From Ferrimonas lipolytica (GTDB lineage Bacteria > Pseudomonadota > Gammaproteobacteria > Enterobacterales > Shewanellaceae): a stretch of DNA of 64,000 nucleotides. Below are positions 57,336 through 64,000 of this stretch, piece by piece. Position numbers and translations under genes: made by a program. A model generated the notes under the pieces. The model saw nothing but the letters and a program-made list of their open reading frames with translations. It was not told the DNA's origin and ran no database searches. Numbering within the stretch: position 1 is the stretch's first letter; every line of letters starts with the position of its first letter. The stretch lies in the NCBI RefSeq assembly GCF_012295575.1, contig NZ_CP051180.1, positions 3,596,001 to 3,660,000 of the forward strand, given 5' to 3'.

Positions 57336-58937
57336 ATGAATATAACTATTTTGCTCAAGAGCATACTCATCGTAGTGCTAGCCATAGGGACGATGATGCC
57401 TGTTGCCGTGGTAGCAACAACAGCAGCAACAACAGCGACTAGCGCCAACGAGCCAGCGGCGCCGTACCGGTGCCCGATGCATCCAGAGCAGACCGGTGAG
57501 CTCAATGACCGTTGCCCCATCTGTAATATGTTTATCAATGAGCCTAACCCAGCTGCTGCAGCGATAAAGCAAGCTACAACCGCGGACCAACTTCTTGGCA
57601 AAGAGCCAGCGGCGCCGTACCGTTGCCCGATGCATCCAGAACAGACCGGTGAGCTCAATGACCGTTGCCCCATCTGTAACATGTTTATTAATGAGCCGAA
57701 CCCAGCGCTTGATGTCCATGCAGGTCATAACCATCAGCCAACAACGGCATCAACTTTGGCGACCCTCCCGCATTCACTAACAGACAAAAGCTCGGCTGCT
57801 ACGGCCGCCTCGGTAACTCAATATATTTGCCCGATGCATCCGCATGTTGTTGGTGAGGCTGGTGATACTTGCCCTATATGCGGCATGGACCTCGAGGCGG
57901 TGCAGGTTGGTGGTACGGCAGGCGATGAGATAAAGGTGAATGTTTCTGGCCAGATGCAACAGGCATTAGGGATGCGTACAGAAGTGATTGAGTATGGGAC
58001 ATTGTGGCGCTACCTGAAAACCTTGGGCACAGTTGAATACAATCAAGACGCGATCTCGCATATCCATACTCGCGTTACCGGCTGGGTCGAACAGGTGGAG
58101 GTACACAACGTCGGCCAACGAGTGAAGAAAGGCGACCTGCTCTATCAGCTCTATTCTCCAGAGTTGGTAACTGCTCAAGACGATTACCTGCAAGCGCTTG
58201 ATTATTTAAGTAAACGCAGTGGTGAACAAGGGCAAGAGTTGCTGCGAAAGGCGCGATTGCGGCTGCAACTATTGGGATTAGATGAGCAGCTTGTCAGGCG
58301 GCTAGAACGAACCAAATCAAGCCTCTATCGGGTCCCTTTTTATGCCCCGGCCGATGGCGTTGTTAGCCAATTAAATTTGCGCGATGGCATGTACATTCAG
58401 CCGGGAGACACTCAGATTGAACTGGTAGACCTAGCAACGGTGTGGGTGATAGCAGATGTCTTCGAGAACGAGCAGTCGTGGTTGGAGGCTGGCCGTTATG
58501 CGGATGTTTCTGCCGCCTCACAAGGGGTATTTTCTCGAGAAGGAATAATCGATTACATCTATCCCGAGCTTGATCCGGTGACTCGGGCAATGCAGGTGCG
58601 GGTCAAACTGGATAATGCTGACGAAGTGCTCCGCCCTGGCTCGTTGGTTGAAGTGGAACTGTATGGTGGCGCGCGTCGGGACCTACTTATCGTACCAACC
58701 GAAGCGTTGATCCTCACCGGTCGAGATAATCGAGTTGTGGTGCAGCGGGACGATCAAAGTTTTACATCGGTAACGGTCAAACTGGGCATGATTAGCCAAG
58801 GCAAGGCTGAGGTGTTGGCTGGGTTGCAAGCTGGTGACAAGGTGGTGGTTTCGGGTCAGTTCCTGTTGGACTCGGAAGCCAGTATTCAGGGCAGTTTACG
58901 TCGTCTAAGCGGCGCCAATACTGGCCACAACCACTAG
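57336..58937 (+). CDS. cusB: CusB-type efflux RND periplasmic adaptor with three N-terminal metal-binding repeats
   Basis: The membrane-fusion component of a Cu(I)/Ag(I) pump. The 533-residue protein has a signal/anchor at 6-28. Heavy-metal-binding repeats follow at about 44-67, 95-118 and 163-187; the first two are nearly identical and end CPICNMFINEP, the third is canonical (CPICGMDLE). The adaptor core has GTVEYNQDAISHIHTRVTGW, the lipoyl half-motif VQRVKKGDLLYQLYSPEL-like sequence and a C-terminal GQFLLDSEASIQG typical of CusB. It is 10 bp ahead of cusA. Confidence 0.92.
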   Translation: MNITILLKSILIVVLAIGTMMPVAVVATTAATTATSANEPAAPYRCPMHPEQTGELNDRCPICNMFINEPNPAAAAIKQATTADQLLGKEPAAPYRCPMHPEQTGELNDRCPICNMFINEPNPALDVHAGHNHQPTTASTLATLPHSLTDKSSAATAASVTQYICPMHPHVVGEAGDTCPICGMDLEAVQVGGTAGDEIKVNVSGQMQQALGMRTEVIEYGTLWRYLKTLGTVEYNQDAISHIHTRVTGWVEQVEVHNVGQRVKKGDLLYQLYSPELVTAQDDYLQALDYLSKRSGEQGQELLRKARLRLQLLGLDEQLVRRLERTKSSLYRVPFYAPADGVVSQLNLRDGMYIQPGDTQIELVDLATVWVIADVFENEQSWLEAGRYADVSAASQGVFSREGIIDYIYPELDPVTRAMQVRVKLDNADEVLRPGSLVEVELYGGARRDLLIVPTEALILTGRDNRVVVQRDDQSFTSVTVKLGMISQGKAEVLAGLQAGDKVVVSGQFLLDSEASIQGSLRRLSGANTGHNH

Positions 58938-58947
58938 GAGGTAACGG

Positions 58948-61900
58948 ATGTTAGCTGCCATTATTCGCGCCTCGTTACGCCAACGGATGTTGGTGTTGGC
59001 GCTTACTGCTTTGATTGGGCTACTCGGTTGGCAGGCAATGCGAACCACGCCGCTGGATGCGTTACCAGATCTGTCGGATGTACAGGTTATTGTTAAAACC
59101 GCTTATCCAGGCCAAGCGCCACAACTGGTTGAGGATCAGATCACCTACCCGCTATCCAGCGCCATGCTTGCTGTGCCCGGAGCCAAAACTGTGCGCGGCT
59201 TTTCGATGTTTGGCGATTCATTTGTGTATGTGATCTTTGAAGACGGTACCGATATCTATTGGGCTCGTTCACGGGTATTGGAGTACCTGTCGCAGACCCA
59301 ATCGCAATTGCCCACTGGAGTTACGCCGGCACTTGGGCCAGACGCTTCGGGAGTGGGCTGGGTTTTTCAATACGCTTTGGTTGATACCAATGGTTCGCAC
59401 GATCTGGCACAGCTGCGATCGTTGCAAGACTGGTTCTTGAAGTTGGAGCTGCAAAGTGTCGCTGGGGTGTCGGAGGTAGCGACTGTTGGCGGCACAGAGC
59501 TGGCCTATCAGATTGTGGTGGACCCGCATAAATTAGCGCTCTACCAATTGGATCTGTTGGCGGTAAAGAATGCGCTTGCCAGTGCCAATGCCGCCGTTGG
59601 AGGCTCAGTGATAGAGATGGCCGAGGCGGAGTACATGATCACTTCTACCGGCTATCGGCAAACGTTGGCCGATTTCGCCGAGATCCCACTGGGGATCGTC
59701 TCCGCCTCAGGTACTCCGGTATTGATGAAAGATATCGCTACCTTACGTACCGGCCCTGCAGCACGGCGCGGGATAGCAGAGCTCGACGGCGAAGGTGAAG
59801 TGGTCGGCGGTATTGTGGTGATGCGCTTCGGTGAGAATGCGTTGACTACCATCGATAACATTAAGACCAAGCTGGCAGAGATTGAGTCGGGCTTACCGAC
59901 GGGGGTCGAGCTGCGGATCACCTATGATCGGTCGCAGTTGATCCTCCGCTCCGTCGATAACCTTAAAACCAAGGTGATCGAAGAGATGGCAGTAGTAGCG
60001 CTGGTGTGCTTACTGTTTTTATTACACGCCCGCTCAACTTTAGTTGCGGTTATCTCACTGCCGTTGGCTATTTTAATCAGCTTTATTGCGATGCGGTTGA
60101 TCGGCGTTAATGCCAACATCATGAGTTTAGGGGGAATTGCTATCGCCATTGGTGCGGTCGTTGATGCGGCCATCGTTATGGTTGAGAACGCCCATAAACA
60201 CCTTGAACATTATCGCGATCAACATGGCCACGCCCCCCAGGGGAAAGCCCATTGGAAGCTGATTGAAACGGCGGCAATTGAGGTTGGGCCAGCGCTCTTC
60301 TTCAGCTTGTTGATCATTACCTTGAGCTTTATGCCGGTGTTTGCATTAGAGGCGCAGGAGGGCAGGCTGTTCCATCCGTTGGCGTTTACCAAAACCTTTG
60401 CCATGGCAGCGTCTGCTTTACTCGCGATAACGCTTATTCCGGTGCTGATGGGTTACTTCATTCGGGGCAAGATTCCCGCTGAGCGTAATAATCCCCTGAG
60501 TCGATTGCTCATTGGTCTGTATCAACCGAGTCTCAAACTGGTATTGCGCTTCCCTAAGATCACCGTTGCTGCGGCATTACTGACGATGGTGTCGGCTTAT
60601 TACCCCATCGCTAATCTTGGTTCAGAGTTTATGCCGGAGCTGGAAGAGGGGGATCTGCTTTATATGCCAACCACTTTACCGGGATTAAGTGCTGGCAAGG
60701 CGGCGGAGCTGCTGCAACAAACCGACAGATTGATTAAGACCGTACCAGAGGTTGCGCGGGTGTTTGGTAAGGTTGGCCGTGCCGATACGGCAACCGATCC
60801 AGCGCCATTAACCATGCTGGAAACCACCATCATGTTGACCCCAACAAGCGAGTGGGGTGAAGGCCGAACCATCGACGACGTGATTGCGGATCTGCAGCGC
60901 ACTGTGAAGGTGCCGGGGATAACCAACGCATGGGTTCAACCGATAAAAACGCGCATCGATATGCTCTCTACTGGGGTACGCACTCCGGTTGGGATTAAGA
61001 TCTCCGGTGCCAATGTGCAGGAGCTTGAGCGTATTGGAGCTGAAGTTGAATCGATAGTCAGTCGTATTGAAGGTACTCGTTCGGCGTTCGCGCAAAGAAC
61101 CGGAGGCGGCCGTTATATAGATATCAACCCTGATCTTACCGCTGCGGCGCGATATGGCATGACCTTAGCTCAAGTGCAGGATGTCGTGCAGTTGGCGATT
61201 GGTGGCATGACAGTAGGGGAATCAGTGCAGGGGCAGGAGCGCTACCCTATCAATATTCGTTATCCTCGGGAGCTGCGGGATGATCTGCACAAATTGAATC
61301 AATTACCGGTGCTCACCTCGTCCGGTAAGTATGTACCGTTGCAGAATCTGGCTGAGATAGCGTTACGTGATGGTGCGCCGATGCTGACCAGTGAGAATGG
61401 CCGGCTGATCTCGTGGGTCTTTGTTGATATTGATGGTGTTTCGATCGGTGAATACATTACCACTGCACGCGCAGCGTTGGATCAACAACTGAGCTTGCCG
61501 CCGCGCTACAGCATTAGCTTTGCTGGTCAGTATGAATATATGCAGCGGGTACAAGCAAAGTTGGAGCTGGTTATCCCAGTGATGCTGGCGGTGATTTTGT
61601 TGCTGCTGATGCTGACCTTCAACTCATTGACGCAGGCGTTGGTTATTATGCTGAGTCTACCGTTTGCGTTGGTGGGCAGCGCTTGGCTGCTTTGGCAGAT
61701 GGGGATAAACCTTTCTGTTGCCGTTGCTGTAGGCATGATCGCGCTGGCGGGGGTTGCTGCCGAGTTTGGGGTAGTAATGCAGGTATATCTTAATAATGCC
61801 ATTAATAGGCGCACACAGCTCGGGCAGCTCAATAATCGTAACGATCTACGGGAGGCCCTGCTCGATGGTGCGGTGCAACGGATCCGCCCCAAAGCGATGA

Positions 61901-62082
61901 CGGTGGCGACCATCTTCTTTGGCTTGCTGCCGATCCTTTGGGGCGCAGGTACGGGCAATGAGGTGATGCAAAAGATCGCGGCGCCGATGGTGGGAGGCAT
62001 GATAACTGCACCACTATTATCGTTGTTCGTGATCCCTGCAGTCTACCTATTGCTGTATGGCAAGGGGCTGGCCAATAAGTAA
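58948..62082 (+). CDS. cusA: CusA-type Cu(I)/Ag(I) efflux RND transporter
   Basis: The inner-membrane proton-driven pump subunit. 1044 residues and twelve membrane segments. The copper-relay methionines are in YMPTTLPG (Met573), PLTMLET (Met623) and IDMLSTG (Met672), the same positions as E. coli CusA, which argues for Cu/Ag rather than Zn/Co specificity. The proton-relay Asp406 lies in GAVVDAAIVMVEN. The stop codon is at the left edge of decayed MITE copy 3. No cusC outer-membrane channel gene follows within the window. Confidence 0.95.
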   Translation: MLAAIIRASLRQRMLVLALTALIGLLGWQAMRTTPLDALPDLSDVQVIVKTAYPGQAPQLVEDQITYPLSSAMLAVPGAKTVRGFSMFGDSFVYVIFEDGTDIYWARSRVLEYLSQTQSQLPTGVTPALGPDASGVGWVFQYALVDTNGSHDLAQLRSLQDWFLKLELQSVAGVSEVATVGGTELAYQIVVDPHKLALYQLDLLAVKNALASANAAVGGSVIEMAEAEYMITSTGYRQTLADFAEIPLGIVSASGTPVLMKDIATLRTGPAARRGIAELDGEGEVVGGIVVMRFGENALTTIDNIKTKLAEIESGLPTGVELRITYDRSQLILRSVDNLKTKVIEEMAVVALVCLLFLLHARSTLVAVISLPLAILISFIAMRLIGVNANIMSLGGIAIAIGAVVDAAIVMVENAHKHLEHYRDQHGHAPQGKAHWKLIETAAIEVGPALFFSLLIITLSFMPVFALEAQEGRLFHPLAFTKTFAMAASALLAITLIPVLMGYFIRGKIPAERNNPLSRLLIGLYQPSLKLVLRFPKITVAAALLTMVSAYYPIANLGSEFMPELEEGDLLYMPTTLPGLSAGKAAELLQQTDRLIKTVPEVARVFGKVGRADTATDPAPLTMLETTIMLTPTSEWGEGRTIDDVIADLQRTVKVPGITNAWVQPIKTRIDMLSTGVRTPVGIKISGANVQELERIGAEVESIVSRIEGTRSAFAQRTGGGRYIDINPDLTAAARYGMTLAQVQDVVQLAIGGMTVGESVQGQERYPINIRYPRELRDDLHKLNQLPVLTSSGKYVPLQNLAEIALRDGAPMLTSENGRLISWVFVDIDGVSIGEYITTARAALDQQLSLPPRYSISFAGQYEYMQRVQAKLELVIPVMLAVILLLLMLTFNSLTQALVIMLSLPFALVGSAWLLWQMGINLSVAVAVGMIALAGVAAEFGVVMQVYLNNAINRRTQLGQLNNRNDLREALLDGAVQRIRPKAMTVATIFFGLLPILWGAGTGNEVMQKIAAPMVGGMITAPLLSLFVIPAVYLLLYGKGLANK

Positions 62083-62326
62083 GGCTGTTAACGCACTGGC
62101 TAGGCGAGTCGCGATACAAAGGGTAAAGCACTACCGCGATTGATCTTCTGCCGCATTGGAGCAGTTCAGCGAAGCGTTTTGGACTGCGACCTAAGGCAAG
62201 GGGGGCTCCAAATGGGGGCGGAGCTCCCCCCTAATGCATACAAGAATGTGCCGTCGCCATCGCGACATAACCCCTTAAGAGTACTGTAATCGATAGAGCC
62301 GAAGGCTTGATGTAAACCTCAACAGT
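62081..62326. mobile_element. Decayed MITE copy 3
   Basis: Homologous to positions about 18073-18320 of copy 2 in the same orientation (for example GCGAGTCGCGATACAA, TTCTGCCGCATTGGAGCAGT, TAATGCATACAAGAATGTGC). It lacks the left inverted repeat, and its right end is degenerate beyond CAACAG. No target duplication remains. Its left edge coincides with the cusA stop codon. Confidence 0.8.
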
Positions 62327-62446
62327 CATAAGTAACCACTTACATCTCAGGTTGTTGTCGCAGTGCTAGGTTGTATGCCGACCTCAGTGCGCTACAGTGA
62401 GTGAAGCTATTGAAGTAAAACATCGTTTTAAAAAGAGGCGTTGAAA

Positions 62447-63136
62447 ATGATTGAACTGTTCTATTGGCCAACACCGAATGGCCATAAGATCCCCCTGTTT
62501 TTAGAGGAAGCGGGGTTGGAGTATAAGATCACGCCAGTCAATATTGGTGCCGGTGCGCAATTTGAGCCGGAGTTTTTGGCTATCTCGCCAAACAATCGCA
62601 TGCCAGCGATCATTGATCATGCGCCTAATGATGGTGCTGGACCACTGTCGGTGTTTGAGTCTGGCGCGATACTCGAATACTTGGCGGATAAGGTTGGCCA
62701 GTTTCTACCGCAACAACCACGTTTACGCAGCAATACCTTGCAGTGGTTACATTGGCAGATAGGTGGGTTAGGGCCAATGGCAGGGCAAAACCATCACTTT
62801 AATCACTATGCTCCTGAGCCGATCGCCTACGCTCAACAGCGCTACATCAATGAAACCACTCGATTATACGGTGTATTAGAACGGCAGTTAGAGCACAAAG
62901 ATTATATTTGCGGTGAGTTGTCGATTGCCGATTTTGCCTGCCATCCTTGGGTTCGCTCGTGGCAAAAGCAGAGTCAGCAACTGGAGGACTTTCCTAATCT
63001 AGCAGCGTGGTTTCACCGCTTGGAAGGGCGGCCAGCAATACAACGAGCTTATTCACTGGCGACGGCTTTTGATGGCACCACTGCGCTTACTGAGTTGTCA
63101 CCAGAAGATAAGAAGCGTCTGTTTAATTTAGATTAG
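62447..63136 (+). CDS. Glutathione S-transferase, YfcG/YghU type
   Basis: 229 residues. The N-terminal thioredoxin-like domain begins MIELFYWPTPNGHKIPLFLEE, with the NNRMPAI cis-proline segment and FESGAILEYLADK glutathione-binding motif. The helical C-terminal domain carries YICGELSIADFACHPW. The TPNGHK segment and length resemble the Nu-class YfcG/YghU enzymes (disulfide-bond reductase activity). ATG 62447 with GAGG upstream. Confidence 0.87.
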   Translation: MIELFYWPTPNGHKIPLFLEEAGLEYKITPVNIGAGAQFEPEFLAISPNNRMPAIIDHAPNDGAGPLSVFESGAILEYLADKVGQFLPQQPRLRSNTLQWLHWQIGGLGPMAGQNHHFNHYAPEPIAYAQQRYINETTRLYGVLERQLEHKDYICGELSIADFACHPWVRSWQKQSQQLEDFPNLAAWFHRLEGRPAIQRAYSLATAFDGTTALTELSPEDKKRLFNLD

Positions 63137-63149
63137 GGATTAAGACGAC

Positions 63150-63180
63150 AAAACGGCAGCGAAGGGGCTGCCGTTTTTAT
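63150..63180. terminator. Terminator between the GST gene and the repeat lipoprotein
   Basis: The stem AAACGGCAGC / GCTGCCGTTT encloses a short loop and is followed by TTTT on the plus strand. It lies between convergent genes. Confidence 0.85.
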
Positions 63181-63203
63181 AGCTGCAGTGGGGAAGTGCC
63201 GAG

Positions 63204-63716
63204 TTAATCGTTGTTGAGCAGTTCAGAAGCTTTCTGTTTGCCGTCGTCATAAGCGTCTTCAGCTACCTCAGAGGCGTCACCCATGGCATCAGAGGCAGAG
63301 TCTTTGACGCTGTCGTATGCGTCACTGGTCGCATCTTTTGCATCCTCCATGGCATCAGAGGCGGAGTCTTTGGCGCTGTTATAAGCGTCGCTAGTTGCAT
63401 CTTTAGCGTCAGACATTGCATCAGAGGCGGATTCTTTAACGCTGTCATAAGCATCGCTGGTTGCGTCTTTCGCGTCAGACATTGCATCAGAGGCGGAGTC
63501 TTTAGCGCTGTTATAAACTTCACCAGTTGCTTCTTTGGCGTCTTGCATCGCGGTAGTGGCATCGTCTTTCGCTTCAGCCATGGCATCCTTGGCGCTTTCC
63601 ATCACATCTTTGGTTGCTGCCTTAGCATCCTGACCTGCTTGTTGAAGATCCTCTTTCTGTTCGGAACATGCACCAAGTGCGAATAAACACAAAGTCATTA
63701 GGATTATTCGTTTCAT
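63204..63716 (-). CDS. Lipoprotein built of 22-residue Ala/Asp/Ser repeats
   Basis: 170 residues. The signal ends in the lipobox LGAC (lipidation at Cys17). The mature part is almost entirely Ala, Asp, Ser, Lys and Met. About five tandem units of 22 residues run from residue 55, of the form ASDAMxDAKDATSDAYxSxK, alternating YDSVK and YNSAK so that the higher-order period is 44. 22 is twice 11, and the composition resembles LEA-like or apolipoprotein-like amphipathic helices. It probably forms a long helix in the periplasm or along the outer membrane. The function is unknown; a stress or desiccation role is only an analogy. Confidence 0.8.
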   Translation of the reverse strand: MKRIILMTLCLFALGACSEQKEDLQQAGQDAKAATKDVMESAKDAMAEAKDDATTAMQDAKEATGEVYNSAKDSASDAMSDAKDATSDAYDSVKESASDAMSDAKDATSDAYNSAKDSASDAMEDAKDATSDAYDSVKDSASDAMGDASEVAEDAYDDGKQKASELLNND

Positions 63717-63825
63717 TTTGTAAAAGCCTCCTAGTTTAATGAAGCAGTTAGTGTAACTTTATCTAAAGAACTGCATGAGCTGTTGCAACGTATCACCTGT
63801 GGGTAAATGTGTTGAAAACTTTTTT

Positions 63826-63868
63826 TTGTTCGAATTATAGGAAATTAAGTTGCTGTTAATTCGAACAA
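63826..63868. promoter_or_regulatory. 12-bp inverted repeat upstream of the last gene
   Basis: The perfect arms TTGTTCGAATTA and TAATTCGAACAA are separated by 19 bp, in the divergent region between the repeat lipoprotein and the gene starting at 63949. The spacing would suit a dimeric operator or a stem-loop. No regulator is evident nearby. Confidence 0.4.
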
Positions 63869-63948
63869 CAATGGAATGATAGTTGCTGAAATATTGAACG
63901 CCAATTTTAGATTCTGCAGTAGTACATAAATGAGAAAAGGATAAACTC

Positions 63949-64000
63949 ATGTTCGGATTAGATGTAATTGCCCTTGTATTAGTAGCTTTTGCGGTGATTC
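63949..64000 (+). CDS. Start of a membrane-protein gene (cut by window edge)
   Basis: ATG at 63949 with AAGGA about 8 nt upstream. The 17 visible codons encode MFGLDVIALVLVAFAVI, a hydrophobic N-terminus consistent with a membrane anchor. Nothing more can be said. Confidence 0.45.
   Translation, partial: MFGLDVIALVLVAFAVI

Noticed and set aside
63270-63560. Regular 66-bp repeats considered as a CRISPR-like array
   Set aside because: The units are contiguous with no spacers, and the reading frame is kept throughout; it is a coding tandem repeat.

Overview
The window is a piece of a gammaproteobacterial chromosome of moderate G+C content. Gene content and order suggest an Alteromonadales-type marine bacterium (Shewanella / Ferrimonas / Neiella neighbourhood). 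The clues are the gmk-rpoZ-spoT-ridA-trmH block, coaBC-dut-slmA opposite rph-pyrE, radC-rpmBG, coaD-mutM beside a waa/rfa lipopolysaccharide core locus, kbl-tdh, glpE-glpG and decaheme-free multiheme lipoproteins. The genus is inference only. No rRNA, tRNA or CRISPR array was seen.

Layout. 1-15 kb: housekeeping genes (rluF, a DUF2959 lipoprotein, yihY-dtd, a DUF3014 protein, recG, an acyl-CoA ligase, trmH, ridA, spoT, rpoZ, gmk, rmuC). 15-24 kb: accessory stretch with rihA, an arsR-acr3 arsenite efflux operon with a palindromic operator, a LuxR-like regulator, and two convergent, paralogous tetraheme outer-membrane-type lipoproteins. 24-25 kb: eroded remains of anaerobic cobalamin genes (cbiD, cbiC, cbiE). 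25-35 kb: yicC, rph-pyrE, slmA-dut-coaBC, radC, rpmB-rpmG, an OafA-like acyltransferase, mutM and coaD. 35-51 kb: an LPS inner/outer core locus whose genes switch strand repeatedly (rfaD, waaF, several GT4/GT9/GT2 transferases, gmhA, two WaaP/InaA-like kinases, kdkA, waaA, a UDP-sugar epimerase). It is interrupted by a dead IS1595-family element and contains a very AT-rich kinase gene. 51-56 kb: TetR regulator, kbl-tdh, glpE-glpG, a FliL-like protein, ubiC. 56-62 kb: a copper/silver efflux operon (Cys-rich exported protein, a three-repeat heavy-metal-binding protein, CusB with three N-terminal metal-binding repeats, CusA) with no CusC. 62-64 kb: a glutathione transferase, a tandem-repeat lipoprotein and the first codons of a further gene.

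Most distinctive observation: three copies of a roughly 290-bp non-coding repeat (3269-3559, 18041-18332, and a decayed one at 62081-62326). The two intact copies have terminal inverted repeats matching those of the IS1595-family element at 41558-42586, and all three intact elements are flanked by 8-bp target duplications. They are best explained as a MITE family moved in trans by an IS1595-type transposase. The in-window transposase is inactivated by two frameshifts and two stop codons. Other notable points are the tetraheme lipoprotein pair, a recent in-frame duplication of a metal-binding repeat in CusB, and the cobalamin gene graveyard.
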